A stretch of 64,000 nucleotides of DNA from a bacterium (GCA_021780905.1 JAJXXW010000050.1:48762-112761); one strand, 5' to 3'; positions 25,272 through 35,569 are shown, counted from the first letter of the stretch. Made by a program: numbers and translations. Notes: generated by a model not told the origin, from the letters alone.

Positions 25272-26585
25272 TCATTTAACGCTCATCTGACTGTCGAGCT
25301 GGGGCAACGCGAGCGCTTTTCGCAACGCGGCCACGGCAATGCGCTGGTCGGATTCAGCTTCGGCGCGGCGCACGCGGGCGGCAACCAGCGCGGTTTCGGC
25401 ATCAATCAATTGCGTCGAAATGGCCAGCCCTTGCTCAAACCGGTCACGGGTCAGCTTGGCGCTTTCCGCCGCCTGTTCGACGGATTTTTCGGTGACGGCC
25501 AGGCGTTCGTTCACCGCCGTGAGAGTGAGTCTGGCTTGTTCCACTTCAAAGTCGAGCGCCAGCCGCAGTTTGCGTTTCTCCTCGCTGGCCGATTCCAAAT
25601 GGGCTTTGGCCTCGCGGGTTTTGGCGCGGCTGGAAAAACCATCCCACAAATCCCATTGCACCATCACGCCGGCGGAGTAGCTGTTGCCATCGCCGCCGGT
25701 GACCCAGCCGTAATCATGATCCAGGCTGCCGAACGCGCTCACCCGCGGCTGGTAGCCGCTTTTTGCGCCTTTGATTTCTGCTTGGGCGGCGCGCTCCTGT
25801 TCGCTGGCTGCGGCCAGTTCGGGGCGATGCGAAAAATCACCACCGATTGGCACCGGTGCCACCGGTGCTACTTCAACGACCGAAAAATCCTCCGACTCGA
25901 TGCCCAGCAAGTTGCGCAGCGTCAGAACCGCGAGCGTGTTGGCATTGCGGGCACGCACGAGATCTTCGCGCGCCTGCGTCAGCCGGACTTCAATGTCCAG
26001 TTCATCGGATTTCAGCAGCGTGCCGCCATCGAGCCGTTTCTTGGCGACGGCCTGGTTGCCCTCGAACGCCGTCACCGCCGCCTCGGTGGCATTGATGAAT
26101 TGTCTGGTCTTCAGAATGGTTTGGAAGGCGCGCACCACTTCAAAGCTGAGTTCATTGCGGACGGCCGCGCTGGTTTGTTTGGCGGCTTCCGTGTTGGCTT
26201 GCGCCGCTTCGCGTCCGGCGGTGATTTTTCCGCCGGCATACAGCGGCACCGTGACCAAGCCGCGCACATTCAAGTCGTCCACGCCGGGCACGTTATTGAA
26301 ATTGAGCGACGAATTATAGGCGCGCTGGTTGAGGATGCTGCCGAACACCAGCATCGGATTATCCGTGCGGGTGTAGCTGGACTGGAATTGGAGGTGCGGC
26401 CAGAACGTGGAGTCAGCCTGTTCCAACCCGGCTTGCGCGGCCAGGATTCGCTGTTGTGCCAGGCGCGCGTCCGGACTGTGCGACAACGCGTAATCCAGTG
26501 CGCGTTCCAGCGTCCACGGCTCGGCGGCCCCGGCGGCCAGCGAACACGACAGCGACAAGGCCAGAAAGCCCGGGAGTATTTTCAT
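25272..26585 (-). CDS. TolC-like outer-membrane efflux protein
   Basis: This 437-residue outer-membrane factor has a signal peptide (MKILPGFLALSLSCSLAAGAA). Two tandem repeats of long helices follow (LERALDYALSHSPDARLAQQRILAAQAGLEQA; AREDLVRARNANTLAVLTLRNLLG; TKAREAKAHLESASEEKRKLRLAL; AETALVAARVRRAEAESDQRIAVAALRKAL). This is the alpha-barrel/beta-barrel pattern of TolC, which forms the exit duct for the RND pump. The start codon overlaps the stop of the upstream DUF2892 gene by four bases. The length is typical for the family (420-480 aa). Confidence 0.92.
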   Translation of the reverse strand: MKILPGFLALSLSCSLAAGAAEPWTLERALDYALSHSPDARLAQQRILAAQAGLEQADSTFWPHLQFQSSYTRTDNPMLVFGSILNQRAYNSSLNFNNVPGVDDLNVRGLVTVPLYAGGKITAGREAAQANTEAAKQTSAAVRNELSFEVVRAFQTILKTRQFINATEAAVTAFEGNQAVAKKRLDGGTLLKSDELDIEVRLTQAREDLVRARNANTLAVLTLRNLLGIESEDFSVVEVAPVAPVPIGGDFSHRPELAAASEQERAAQAEIKGAKSGYQPRVSAFGSLDHDYGWVTGGDGNSYSAGVMVQWDLWDGFSSRAKTREAKAHLESASEEKRKLRLALDFEVEQARLTLTAVNERLAVTEKSVEQAAESAKLTRDRFEQGLAISTQLIDAETALVAARVRRAEAESDQRIAVAALRKALALPQLDSQMSVK

Positions 26586-26815
26586 TTGGCGCAGCTGGAG
26601 TCTCCTGATTTTCCAGCTTCACCGCAAGACCCGCCGACGCCCATTTTCCTCAACACCATTTCCAGCGGGCAGAAATTCGTGAACGACGATTGCAGCAGGT
26701 TGAAGCCGACGAACGCGGTGAACCAGAGCCAGTTTTGGCTATGGTAATGCGCGAGCAATAGGCTGACCAGAATGAACGCGCCGGCAAACCGGCGGATAAG
26801 CAGGTGTATTTTCAT
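26582..26815 (-). CDS. DUF2892 (YgaP-type) small membrane protein
   Basis: This 77-residue protein is the first gene of the operon. It has the DUF2892 pattern: an amphipathic start (IHLLIRRFAGAFILVSLLL), two short membrane segments and a FTNFCPLEMVLRKMG segment, where the Cys-Pro-Leu is the family's hallmark. In E. coli YgaP a similar segment is fused to a rhodanese. Here the rhodanese is a separate gene in the same operon, which supports a shared sulfur function. The C-terminal tail has two additional Cys residues (SCGEAGKSGDSSC). The divergent ArsR gene starts 66 bp away. Confidence 0.85.
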   Translation of the reverse strand: MKIHLLIRRFAGAFILVSLLLAHYHSQNWLWFTAFVGFNLLQSSFTNFCPLEMVLRKMGVGGSCGEAGKSGDSSCAK

Positions 26816-26833
26816 GGCAGTGTGTTTTTTTTA

Positions 26834-26862
26834 TTGAGCAATTTCAATTCTTGTCGTATAAT
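26834..26862 (+). promoter_or_regulatory. Promoter of the second ArsR gene
   Basis: TTGAGC (26834-26839) and a perfect TATAAT (26857-26862) are separated by 17 bp and read towards the ArsR gene. Transcription would start near 26869, inside the 22-bp operator that begins at 26863, giving a leader of about 13 bases. This arrangement gives tight autorepression. Confidence 0.7.
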
Positions 26863-26884
26863 CATATAACTATTTGTTTATATG
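26863..26884. promoter_or_regulatory. Probable ArsR operator (CATATA-N10-TATATG)
   Basis: A perfect inverted repeat (arms of 7 bp if the inner A/T pair is counted) ends on the ATG of the ArsR gene at 26882. It has the same total length, arm sequence and central TATTTG as the palindrome at 14282-14303. It lies directly downstream of the TATAAT and about 50 bp upstream of the DUF2892 start, so one dimer could repress both directions. Confidence 0.75.
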
Positions 26885-27193
26885 TCAAACAAAAAACGGC
26901 CGCGCCGACTGACCGACGGGGAACTCGCCGGCGTTGCGCAGCACTTCAAGCTGCTGGGCGAGCCGATGCGGCTCAAGATTTTGCAGGCCGTCTGCGGTGC
27001 GCCGCGCACGGTGAACGACATTGTGTCCGCGGTGGGCGCCACGCAGGCGAATGTGTCCAAGCATCTTTCCCTGCTGGCTGCGGCGGGCATCCTCACGCGC
27101 AACAAAGACGGCCAATGCGTCTATTATGGCATGAAGGACCCGCTGACCTTGAAGCTGTGCGAACTGGTGCATACGCAACTGGCGGACGGCTGA
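26882..27193 (+). CDS. ArsR-family repressor (possible persulfide/metal sensor)
   Basis: This 103-residue winged-helix regulator has the ArsR fold: HFKLLGEPMRLKILQAVCGAPRTVNDI, the recognition helix QANVSKHLSLL, a wing ending in GQCVYYGMKDP and a C-terminal helix KLCELVHTQL. Cys38 in the third helix and Cys93 in the last helix occupy places close to the two sensing Cys of BigR/SqrR-type persulfide sensors. This is inference without an alignment. It is divergent from the DUF2892-TolC-MFP-RND-rhodanese-SQR-like operon and is its likely repressor. Expression would come from the TTGAGC/TATAAT promoter under its own operator. The 27194-27445 gap after it shows no convincing gene. Confidence 0.92.
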   Translation: MSNKKRPRRLTDGELAGVAQHFKLLGEPMRLKILQAVCGAPRTVNDIVSAVGATQANVSKHLSLLAAAGILTRNKDGQCVYYGMKDPLTLKLCELVHTQLADG

Positions 27194-27445
27194 GGACTGG
27201 CGCCCCGGAAACGCCGCGTGTGCGCAGGGCGGGAGCCTGGCGACGTTGGAAATCGGCGGTCAGACGCTATGCGAAAATTGCATTGCGCTGGCCGTATGTG
27301 GCAGTGCGGGGCATGGTGATGGCGGCGGCGGATGCCGGACTGCGGCCGGAAAGATTGCAATTTCTCTTTTCACGGCTTGCAATTTTTTGTTTCACCGGCA
27401 AATTCCCATTCATTAAATTGAATCATTTAACTTAAAAAAGCAGCC

Positions 27446-28741
27446 ATGAGCAACACAGCCAAACTGGAACTGGACGGAATAGCCTACACCCTGCCGACGC
27501 TGACCGGCAGCGAGAATGAAAAAGCGGTGGACGTGTCGGCGCTGCGCGCGACCACCGGCTACATCACGATTGACGACGGCTACGGCAACACCGGCTCCTG
27601 CACCAGCAACATCACGTTCATTGACGGCGACCAGGGCATCCTGCGCTACCGGGGCATCCCCATTGAGGAACTGGCGGAAAAATCCAATTTCATCGAAACG
27701 GCGTATCTCATCATCTACGGCACGCTGCCGACCCAGCCGCAGTTGAAGGTGTTTTCAGACCTGCTGACGGACTACCAGTATCTGCACGAGGACATGAAAT
27801 ATCATTTTGAGGGCTTTCCCTCGGGCGCACACCCGATGGCGATTTTGTCCTCGATGATCAACGCGGCAAGCTGTTTCGACGAGGGCCTGATGAACTGGAA
27901 ATGGGGCAAAAACAAGCTGTTTGACATCTATGTGGCGAAGCTGATTTCACAGGTGCGGACGATCGCGGCATATTCGTATCGCAAGTCGAAGGGACTGCCG
28001 CTGATTTATCCGAAGCAGAATTACAAATACACGGCCAACTTTCTGCACATGCTGTTCTCAATGCCGTATGAGGATTTTGATTTGAAGCCGGAGGTGGTCA
28101 AGGCACTGGATTTGATTTTCCTGCTGCACGCGGACCACGAGCAAAACTGTTCCACCTCGACCGTGCGCATGGTGGCGTCGTCCCAGGCAAATCTGTTCGC
28201 GAGCTGCGCGGCGGGCGTGTGCGCGCTGTGGGGTCCGCTCCACGGCGGCGCGAACCAGGCAGTGCTGGAAATGCTCGCCGACATCCACAACTCCGGCGAC
28301 GACGGCTCGAAGTTCATCACGGCGGCGAAGGACAAGAACAGCGGTAAGAAGCTCATGGGCTTCGGCCATCGCGTCTATAAAAACCACGATCCGCGCGCCA
28401 AGATCATCAAGCGGGCCTGCGACGACGTGCTGTCCAAATTGCACATCACCGACCCGTTGCTGGACATCGCCAAGAAACTGGAGGAGACGGCGCTGAAAGA
28501 TCCCTATTTTGTCGAACGCAAGCTGTATCCCAATGTGGATTTTTACAGCGGCATCATCATGCGCGCCATCGGCATTCCGATGGAGATGTTCACGGTGATT
28601 TTCGCGATTGGCCGGATGCCGGGCTGGATTGCGAATTACAAGGAAATCATGGAGGAACCCAAGAGCCGCATCTACCGGCCACGCCAGATTTACACGGGCA
28701 AGACGACGAATCACTACATTCCGATGGGAGAGCGGAAGTAA
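27446..28741 (+). CDS. gltA: Citrate synthase
   Basis: This 431-residue enzyme condenses acetyl-CoA and oxaloacetate at entry to the TCA cycle. The N-terminal beta domain ([24 protein letters not shown]) is typical of hexameric type II enzymes. Active-site words are [46 protein letters not shown] (catalytic His) and [10 protein letters not shown] (catalytic Asp). The length is standard. It is a single gene; the only other TCA gene in the window is sucD, 2 kb downstream on the opposite strand. Confidence 0.97.
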   Translation: MSNTAKLELDGIAYTLPTLTGSENEKAVDVSALRATTGYITIDDGYGNTGSCTSNITFIDGDQGILRYRGIPIEELAEKSNFIETAYLIIYGTLPTQPQLKVFSDLLTDYQYLHEDMKYHFEGFPSGAHPMAILSSMINAASCFDEGLMNWKWGKNKLFDIYVAKLISQVRTIAAYSYRKSKGLPLIYPKQNYKYTANFLHMLFSMPYEDFDLKPEVVKALDLIFLLHADHEQNCSTSTVRMVASSQANLFASCAAGVCALWGPLHGGANQAVLEMLADIHNSGDDGSKFITAAKDKNSGKKLMGFGHRVYKNHDPRAKIIKRACDDVLSKLHITDPLLDIAKKLEETALKDPYFVERKLYPNVDFYSGIIMRAIGIPMEMFTVIFAIGRMPGWIANYKEIMEEPKSRIYRPRQIYTGKTTNHYIPMGERK

Positions 28742-28812
28742 GAATTGCAGCGGCGCCGGCGCACTGATCGGAAATCAGGCGCGGAAATTGCTTCGTGGGA
28801 AAAACCTTTTTC

Positions 28813-29916
28813 ATGAGCAAAATTCTGGTCATTGACGACGAATCCTGGCTGCGCGAAATGATTCGCATGGCATTGGAGCAACAGGGCTTTGAGGTCGCCG
28901 AAGCCGTCGACAGCCACGATGGCGTGACCCAGGCCCGCGCTGGTCTGCCGGACCTCATCCTCTGCGACGTCAACATGGACAAGCCCGGTGCCGGCTATGT
29001 CACGCTCCAGAAGCTGCGCGAGGACAGCAACACGGCCGCAATCCCCTTCATCCTGATGACCGGCATGGCGGATTCCGTCGGCATGAGGCAGGGCATGGAT
29101 CTGGGCGCGGACGACTACCTGCCCAAACCGTTCAAGGTGGAGGAACTTTACGCCGCCGTGAACGCGCGGCTGCGCAAGATCAAGACCGTCCGCGACGACG
29201 CCGAGCGGAAACTCACCACCCTGCGCACCCAGATCTCGATGATGATGCCGCACGAGTTGCGCACGCCGCTGAACGGCATCATTTCCAACGCGGAATTGCT
29301 GGCCGCCGACGCCAGCGCGCTCGGCGTGGAAACCGTCACCGAAATCGGCCGCGAAATCTCCCAGTCCGCCCTGCGCCTGGAGCGGCTCATTGAAAGTTTC
29401 CTGTTTTACGCGCGCCTGGAAATGGTGGCCACCGACGCCGAGAGCGTCATTGCCATGCGCTCGGCCAAGATCACCGGGGCGGCGGAAATCGTCGGCGCCA
29501 CCACCTCGGCAACGGCCGAAACCGCCGGCCGCCGGAACGACCTGAAACTGGAATTATCCGACGGTCCGGTGGCGATGGCCGAGGAGTATTTCAAGAAAAT
29601 CGTCGGCGAGCTGGTGCAAAACGCGTTCAAATTTTCCCAACCGGGCACTGCGGTGCAGGTCGGCTTGAAGACCTCGGGCGGAGAAATTGAATTTTCCGTG
29701 CATGACCGCGGCTGCGGATTTTCCAGCGAACACATTGCGCGGATTGATGCCTACGTCCAGTTCGAGCGAAAAATGCGGGATCAGGAGGGGCTAGGCCTCG
29801 GGCTGGCCATCGCGAAAAAACTGGCCGAAATGCACGGCGGCCGGCTGGGCATCACCAGCCGCCCGGAAGCGGGCACCACCGTGACCGTCAAGCTGCCCCA
29901 GCCGAAAAAAGCATGA
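28813..29916 (+). CDS. Soluble receiver-histidine kinase hybrid
   Basis: This 367-residue protein has a receiver domain first (residues 1-120, acceptor Asp52 in LILCDVNMD, Lys105 in YLPKPF). A dimerisation helix follows with the H-box MMPHELRTPLNGI (His147), then a HATPase_c domain (ELVQNAFKFSQPG, HDRGCGFS, GLGLGLAIAKKL). There is no membrane segment or sensor domain, so the input must be phosphotransfer to the receiver or a partner protein. The track's start at 28795 uses a GTG six codons earlier. I prefer the ATG at 28813, which begins the receiver as MSKILVIDD. No response-regulator partner is adjacent. Confidence 0.88.
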   Translation: MSKILVIDDESWLREMIRMALEQQGFEVAEAVDSHDGVTQARAGLPDLILCDVNMDKPGAGYVTLQKLREDSNTAAIPFILMTGMADSVGMRQGMDLGADDYLPKPFKVEELYAAVNARLRKIKTVRDDAERKLTTLRTQISMMMPHELRTPLNGIISNAELLAADASALGVETVTEIGREISQSALRLERLIESFLFYARLEMVATDAESVIAMRSAKITGAAEIVGATTSATAETAGRRNDLKLELSDGPVAMAEEYFKKIVGELVQNAFKFSQPGTAVQVGLKTSGGEIEFSVHDRGCGFSSEHIARIDAYVQFERKMRDQEGLGLGLAIAKKLAEMHGGRLGITSRPEAGTTVTVKLPQPKKA

Positions 29917-29920
29917 CCGG

Positions 29921-30745
29921 TCAGAATGGCAGACGGCCGTAAAGCAGCGCCAGGCCGCGCCCCACGAACTGCGCCAGCAGAAAAACCAGCGCCAGCGCCA
30001 GCACCGGCGCGAAATCCACCTTGCCCAACCGAAGCGGAATTTTTTTGAGCGGCAACAAAATCTTTTGCGCGGTGACGTTGCCGTATTTCCAAAGCGGGTG
30101 CCGGCCAAAATAGATATAGCTGTTCAGCAAATGCAGCGCGAGCAATGCGCCCGCTGGAAACTGCCAAACCAAGTAGCTGGCCAGACCGATGACCGCCGAT
30201 TGTTCCAGGCGTTGCGCGACCGAGACCGGCGGCGGCAGAATCTGCAGCCAAACCAGCAGCCAACTGGTCAGCCACCAGGCGGTCGCCGCGCCAAAAAATG
30301 GCTGCACCATTTTCGCCCAGCGCGGCCAGCCATCCACGCTGCCCAGCGGGATTTTCACCAGACTGTGAACCGGTTCCGGTCCGGCCAACAGCGACAGGAA
30401 CAGCAGCCCGACATAAAAAATTCCCAGGGTCAAAGCGAAGCTCAAAAAGGAAAACACCAGCATGCCGGAAAACCAGTCGCTCCTGAACGATGACACGATC
30501 ACCCCCAAGTCCAGTTTTCCAACCCAGAACGGCGCGAGCCAGCGATAAAGAATGGCCCGCAGGAAGAGCAGGGCCGCGAGAAATACCAGCAGATGCCAGC
30601 GGCGCAGCTTCTGGGGTGCCGCCGGCCGCAGCGTGCCCATCAGCGTCGCCGGCGTCCGCTTCAACAGCGGGTCAAAGCGGATCGAGCGCCAGTTCAGCCA
30701 GAGCAGCAGCCCGGCCAGATTCAGGATGAGATCAACAAAGCCCAC
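29921..30745 (-). CDS. YggT-like multi-pass membrane protein
   Basis: This 274-residue integral membrane protein has about six hydrophobic helices. The C-terminal part (ILLPLKKIPLRLGKVDFAPVLALALVFLLAQFV) is the second half of the YggT fold. The N-terminal half repeats a similar arrangement in diverged form (LLFLRAILYRWLAPFW, DLGVIVSSF). It is longer than E. coli YggT (188 aa). YggT proteins are linked to osmotic tolerance and cell division in some bacteria; the role here is unknown. It converges with the receiver-kinase gene, with only four bases between them. Confidence 0.65.
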   Translation of the reverse strand: MGFVDLILNLAGLLLWLNWRSIRFDPLLKRTPATLMGTLRPAAPQKLRRWHLLVFLAALLFLRAILYRWLAPFWVGKLDLGVIVSSFRSDWFSGMLVFSFLSFALTLGIFYVGLLFLSLLAGPEPVHSLVKIPLGSVDGWPRWAKMVQPFFGAATAWWLTSWLLVWLQILPPPVSVAQRLEQSAVIGLASYLVWQFPAGALLALHLLNSYIYFGRHPLWKYGNVTAQKILLPLKKIPLRLGKVDFAPVLALALVFLLAQFVGRGLALLYGRLPF

Positions 30746-30817
30746 GGTTCGTTAAATGGTTGAAAAGTTAAATTGTTGAATCGCTCCAACCATTCAACGA
30801 TTAAACGATTCAACAAA

Positions 30818-31720
30818 TCACATCATCTTCAACAGCGTGTCCGCCATTTCGCTCGGCGTCACGGCGATGCCGATGCCGGCGTCCTTGAACGCCGCAATTT
30901 TCGCCGCCGCCGTGCCCTTGCCGCCGCTGACAATCGCGCCGGCGTGACCCATGCGGCGTCCGGGCGGCGCGGTGGCACCGGCGATGAATCCGGCGACGGG
31001 CTTCTTGCAATTTTTTTTGATCCACTCGGCGGCTTCTTCCTCCGCACTGCCGCCGATTTCGCCGATCATGATGATGCCCGTCGTTTCGGGATCGTCATTG
31101 AAGAGTTTGATCACGTCAAGATGCGACGTGCCGTTCACCGGATCGCCGCCGATGCCGACGCAAGTGGACTGGCCGACGCCGCGCGAAGTGAGTTGCCAGA
31201 CGGCTTCGTAAGTCAACGTGCCGCTGCGCGAGACCACGCCGATGTTACCCTTTTTGTGAATGTAACCCGGCGCGATGCCGATGCGGCAGCCGCCGTGCGA
31301 ATCCTTGCCTTCGCCGGGAGTGACGATCCCAGGACAATTCGGTCCAATGAGCCGCGTCTGAGTGTTGCCTGCCAACGCGCGTTTCACGCGCACCATGTCG
31401 CGCACGGGAATGCCTTCGGTGATCGCGACGACGAGTTCAAGACCGGCATCCGCGCCTTCAAGAATCGCATCGGCGGCGAACGGCGGGGGAACAAACACGG
31501 CACTGGCGGTCGCGCCGGTTTGTTTCACGGCGTCGGCGACAGTGTCGAAAATGGGAACTTTCTTGCCGCCGTGTTCAAAAAATTGTCCACCTTTGCCCGG
31601 CGTGACGCCGGCGACGGCTTGCGTGCCGTAGTCAATCGAAAGTTGCGCGTGCTTGGCCCCGAAGCTGCCAGTGATGCCCTGGATAAGGACCTTGGTTTGG
31701 GGTGTTACTAGAATAGACAT
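30818..31720 (-). CDS. sucD: Succinyl-CoA synthetase alpha subunit
   Basis: This 300-residue ADP/GDP-forming subunit has the CoA-binding Rossmann domain ([23 protein letters not shown], where ITGSFG replaces the usual ITGKQG), [12 protein letters not shown], and the phosphorylated His in [14 protein letters not shown]. It makes the His-phosphate in the step from succinyl-CoA to succinate. The beta subunit gene sucC, usually directly upstream, is not in the window. Upstream here is a VOC-family gene whose stop is eight bases before this start, so they are likely co-transcribed. Confidence 0.95.
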   Translation of the reverse strand: MSILVTPQTKVLIQGITGSFGAKHAQLSIDYGTQAVAGVTPGKGGQFFEHGGKKVPIFDTVADAVKQTGATASAVFVPPPFAADAILEGADAGLELVVAITEGIPVRDMVRVKRALAGNTQTRLIGPNCPGIVTPGEGKDSHGGCRIGIAPGYIHKKGNIGVVSRSGTLTYEAVWQLTSRGVGQSTCVGIGGDPVNGTSHLDVIKLFNDDPETTGIIMIGEIGGSAEEEAAEWIKKNCKKPVAGFIAGATAPPGRRMGHAGAIVSGGKGTAAAKIAAFKDAGIGIAVTPSEMADTLLKMM

Positions 31721-31728
31721 GGTAGAAT

Positions 31729-32097
31729 TTACGATTTCTTGCGTTTGTGAATGCCAATGCTGTTGCCGTCGGGATCAAAAATCATGGCCATCCGGCCGAC
31801 GGGCGTGGCCATTGGCTCGATGCGAAACTTGGCGTGGTGCTGCTTCAATTGCGCCATGGCGGTGTCAAAATCCTCAACTTCCGACGCCACCGAACAGCCG
31901 GCGGGTCCCGGTTCAAAATCGGGTGCCGAACCGATTGAAAGGCAATGCGGGCCGAATCCATATCCCGCCCACTGGCCGGACTCCGCATCAATCACCTGCG
32001 TGGGCTGGAGGCCGAGCTCGCCCTCATAAAGTTTCCGCGCCCGCGCCATGCCGGTGACGGCAGGGCAACTGAACGCGATTTCGGTGACCTTGAGCAT
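31729..32097 (-). CDS. VOC/glyoxalase-family protein
   Basis: This small protein has one VOC beta-alpha-beta-beta-beta unit pair: [28 protein letters not shown], then [14 protein letters not shown], and the C-terminal [17 protein letters not shown]. The track's start at 32139 adds 14 residues. The ATG at 32097 (MLKVTEIAF, 122 aa) starts directly at the first strand and is preferred. Members bind a metal and act on varied substrates, from glyoxalase I to dioxygenases; no specific activity can be assigned. It precedes sucD in the same direction. Confidence 0.82.
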   Translation of the reverse strand: MLKVTEIAFSCPAVTGMARARKLYEGELGLQPTQVIDAESGQWAGYGFGPHCLSIGSAPDFEPGPAGCSVASEVEDFDTAMAQLKQHHAKFRIEPMATPVGRMAMIFDPDGNSIGIHKRKKS

Positions 32098-32145
32098 AAC
32101 AGAGCCGACAGGGTAAGTTTTTTTGGCACCAAAACTCAACTCTTT

Positions 32146-35100
32146 TCAAATCGCCAGCAGCAGCCGCTTGATCTCCTTCAATTTTCCCTTCGCATCATTT
32201 TTCGTGAGGCGCGGAAATTTGCCGCCGAGCTGGATGTAATCACCGCTGCGGACGAGCTTCAGCTTGTCGTCTGCGACCTCGATGCTCGTCACATTTTTGG
32301 CACTCGCCAGAATCTTCAATTCGCCGACGGCCAGCAGCAACTCCACCGTTTCCGGCAATTTGCCGAAACGGTCGCGCAATTCTCTTTGCAGCGCGTCGAG
32401 CAACGCCTTTTCGTTCGCCTGCGCCAGCTTGCGATAAATCTCGATGCGATGATGCGGCTCGGTGACGTAGTTCTCCGGCAGCGTGCCGGCGGCGGCGAGA
32501 AAATCCAGCGTCACGCGCACTTCCACGCGCGGTTTGATTTTCTCGCCTGTCATCGAAGCGACGCTTTGCTTGAGCAACTGGCAATAGAGTTCAAAGCCGA
32601 CAGCGGTGATGTGGCCGCTTTGTTCCGCGCCGAGCAAATTTCCCGCCCCGCGAATTTCCAGATCGCGCATCGCGATTTTGAAACCGCTGCCGAGGGAGGC
32701 GTATTGTTTCATCGCGCTGATGCGTTTGCGCACATCCGTCAGCAGCCGCGCGTGGCGCGGCAGGAGCAGATACGCGTAGGCCTGATGCTTGTAGCGCCCG
32801 ACGCGGCCGCGCAACTGATACAGATCGCTCAAGCCGAAGCGGTCGGCGCGGTCAATGATGATGGTGTTCGCGTTGGGAATATCGAGACCGCTCTCGATGA
32901 TGGTCGTGGAAAGCAGGACATCAGCCTCGCCATTGACGAATTTAGTCATCACCTCCTCCAGATCGTCCGCGTGCATCTGTCCGTGGCCGACGACGATGCG
33001 CGCCGACGGCACAAGCGATTTTAATTTCGCCAGCATCGTGTCGATCGTCGTTATGCGGTTGTGCAGGAAGAAAACCTGTCCGCCGCGATTCAGTTCACGC
33101 TGAATGGCATCGCGGATTGTGCGTTCATCGTAAGGCGTCGCAATCGTCTCGACCGGCAACCGGTCGTGCGGCGGCGTTTGAATCGTGCTCATGTCCCGCG
33201 CGCCGGTAAGCGCGAGGTAGAGCGTGCGTGGAATCGGCGTGGCGCTCAGCGTCAACACATCCACCATCGTGCGCAGGCGCTTGAATTTTTCCTTGTGCAG
33301 CACGCCGAAGCGCTGTTCTTCGTCAATCACCACCAGCCCCAAATCCTTGAAGGCGATGTCGTCCTGAACAATGCGGTGCGTGCCGATGACGATGTCCACC
33401 GCGCCCGCCGCCAAATCCGCGATCACTTTTGATTGCTCGCGTTTGGTGCGGAAACGCGAGAGCAATTCCACGCGGATCGGATAATCCGCCATGCGCTCGC
33501 GGAAATTATTGAAATGCTGCTGCGCCAAAACCGTCGTCGGCACGAGAATCGCAACCTGTTTTCCGTCCATCACGCATTTGAAGGCGGCGCGAATCGCCAC
33601 TTCCGTTTTACCGAAACCCACATCGCCGCAAATCAAACGGTCCATCGGCTTGGCGCGCTCCTGATCCGCCTTCGTCGCGGCGATGGCGGTGATTTGATCC
33701 GGCGTTTCCTCGTAAACGAACGCGCTCTCGAACTCGCGCTGCCATTGCGTGTCCGGCTTGCACGCGTGGCCCGGCTGCGTTTCACGCACGGCCTGGATGC
33801 GCAACATTTCCGCCGCGATGTCGCGCACGGCCTTTTCCGTCTGCTCCTTCGCCTTCGCCCAGCGCGTGCCGCCGAGTTGGTTCAACGGCGGATTCGCCTT
33901 GCCCGCGCCGACGTATTTGCTGACGAGATGCGCCTCGCTGACCGGCACGTAAAGCTTCGGCGGCTCCACGGCGTCGCCGCCCGGCGCGTATTCAATAACG
34001 AGACATTCCGTTTCGGATTGAGGATGGCTGGTTGCCGGTTGCCGATTACTTACGGTCGTCGGCAAATTTTTCAAACCGAGATAACGCCCGATACCGTGCT
34101 GCAAATGCACGACCAAATCGCCTTCCGTCAAATCCGTGAAATCAATGTCGAGCGCGGAGCGCGCCGCGAGCGCATGGGCGTTTTTCTGCCGGCGCGGCCG
34201 CTGGATTTTGCAGCGGCCGAAAATTTCGGCGTCGGTGACGACCACCAGCTTCGCCTCGTCGCAAATGAAACCGCGAGCCAGCGAGCCCAGATTGATCGCA
34301 GGCTTTGCAGTTTCCGGCAGTCCCAGTTCTTGCCAGACTTCCTCAAAGCGCTGTTTTTCGCCGCCGTTGTTGCAAAAAACGTGAACCGAAAAATCCTGTC
34401 GCCGCCAGCGGTGCAACTGCTGGAAAAATTCCCGCCGCCGAGCCTCGGCGACTGGCGGTTCCGGCGCGCGCTCGGCCAGCGGTCGAAACGCGTCGAGCGA
34501 ATCAAATTTCGGACGGGCGTTTTCGGATTGCGGAATTTGCACTTCGACTTCGTCGGTCAATTCCACGGACGCAAACCCGCGACGGTTCAACTCGGTTAAA
34601 AAATCCGGCCATGAAATGTGAAAGGCGTCGTCCGCCGGAATTTGTTGAAAGTGATTTTCCGCGTGGGCCGCGAGCGATTCCGGCTCGCAAAAAACAAAAA
34701 TGGCTTCGCGCGGCAGATGATCGAGCAGCGTGGCCGGCGGTTGCTTTTGCCCGGCGCGGTTCAGGATGCCGATTTCGCCGGCGGGCGGCAGCGTGACTTC
34801 CGCGACTTCGCCGCGCGACACCTGGGTTTGCGGGTCGAATTCGCGGAGGGACTCGAGTTCGTCGCCGAAAAACTCCAGCCGCACCGGCCACGGACTCGTC
34901 GGCGGAAAAATGTCCACGATACCGCCGCGCAACGCGATTTCGCCGCGCTGCGAGACCTGCGCCTCGGGTTCGTAGCCCTGTTGCTCCAGCCATTCAATGA
35001 AGTCGAGCGGCGCGATTTTGTCCCCGCGCAGAATTTGCCGTGTGCGATCATTCAAATCGGCCGGCGCAAAAGTTTTTTGCAGCAACGCAGCAACGCTTGT

Positions 35101-35544
35101 CACGACGATTGTGGTTTGCGGATTGCGGTTTGCGGCTTTACCGGCCAGCGACACGAGCGTTTGCAGGCGGTCACTGATGACATCGGCGTGCGGCAATTTG
35201 CCTTCGTGCGGCAGGCTTTCCCAGGCCGGGAAAAACAGCGGGTTGCAAGCTGCAGGCGACAAGTTGCGGGTTGGATATTCGCGGGCAACAACCGTCAACC
35301 AAGTTTCAATGTCCTGCTGGCAGCTTTCCTGCGCCTTGAGGTTTTCCGTGACCACGACGATGGGCCGCAGCGGAAATAATTTTTGCAGCCAGACGGCGAA
35401 AAACGGTTGCGCGGACCCGGCGATGCCGGAAAAAGTCTGCGCTCCACCCGGCTCCACGCGCCGGGCCAGGAACGCCGCGGCGGGAGTTTTCGAGATGTCA
35501 GCGAACAAGTTGCTCGTCGCCTTTGCTGTTGAATCCTGCGGCAA
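32146..35544 (-). CDS. mfd: Transcription-repair coupling factor
   Basis: This 1132-residue ATPase removes RNA polymerase stalled at DNA damage and recruits UvrA. The N-terminal UvrB-homology region (ITVVSSVAALLQ-like segment, PADLNDRT) is followed by an RNA polymerase-interacting domain ([22 protein letters not shown]). The motor domains show [17 protein letters not shown] (Walker A), [10 protein letters not shown] (Walker B), [11 protein letters not shown] and [24 protein letters not shown]-terminal domain closes the protein. Length and order are standard. It lies 26 bp downstream of the GT39-like gene. Confidence 0.97.
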   Translation of the reverse strand: MPQDSTAKATSNLFADISKTPAAAFLARRVEPGGAQTFSGIAGSAQPFFAVWLQKLFPLRPIVVVTENLKAQESCQQDIETWLTVVAREYPTRNLSPAACNPLFFPAWESLPHEGKLPHADVISDRLQTLVSLAGKAANRNPQTTIVVTSVAALLQKTFAPADLNDRTRQILRGDKIAPLDFIEWLEQQGYEPEAQVSQRGEIALRGGIVDIFPPTSPWPVRLEFFGDELESLREFDPQTQVSRGEVAEVTLPPAGEIGILNRAGQKQPPATLLDHLPREAIFVFCEPESLAAHAENHFQQIPADDAFHISWPDFLTELNRRGFASVELTDEVEVQIPQSENARPKFDSLDAFRPLAERAPEPPVAEARRREFFQQLHRWRRQDFSVHVFCNNGGEKQRFEEVWQELGLPETAKPAINLGSLARGFICDEAKLVVVTDAEIFGRCKIQRPRRQKNAHALAARSALDIDFTDLTEGDLVVHLQHGIGRYLGLKNLPTTVSNRQPATSHPQSETECLVIEYAPGGDAVEPPKLYVPVSEAHLVSKYVGAGKANPPLNQLGGTRWAKAKEQTEKAVRDIAAEMLRIQAVRETQPGHACKPDTQWQREFESAFVYEETPDQITAIAATKADQERAKPMDRLICGDVGFGKTEVAIRAAFKCVMDGKQVAILVPTTVLAQQHFNNFRERMADYPIRVELLSRFRTKREQSKVIADLAAGAVDIVIGTHRIVQDDIAFKDLGLVVIDEEQRFGVLHKEKFKRLRTMVDVLTLSATPIPRTLYLALTGARDMSTIQTPPHDRLPVETIATPYDERTIRDAIQRELNRGGQVFFLHNRITTIDTMLAKLKSLVPSARIVVGHGQMHADDLEEVMTKFVNGEADVLLSTTIIESGLDIPNANTIIIDRADRFGLSDLYQLRGRVGRYKHQAYAYLLLPRHARLLTDVRKRISAMKQYASLGSGFKIAMRDLEIRGAGNLLGAEQSGHITAVGFELYCQLLKQSVASMTGEKIKPRVEVRVTLDFLAAAGTLPENYVTEPHHRIEIYRKLAQANEKALLDALQRELRDRFGKLPETVELLLAVGELKILASAKNVTSIEVADDKLKLVRSGDYIQLGGKFPRLTKNDAKGKLKEIKRLLLAI

Positions 35545-35569
35545 GCGCGGGCAAGTTCGCAGCGAACCG

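Noticed and set aside
26851-27435. 194-aa plus-strand ORF overlapping the second ArsR
   Set aside because: It reads the ArsR gene in another frame; the extra C-terminal part in the 27194-27435 gap shows no recognisable domain or start.
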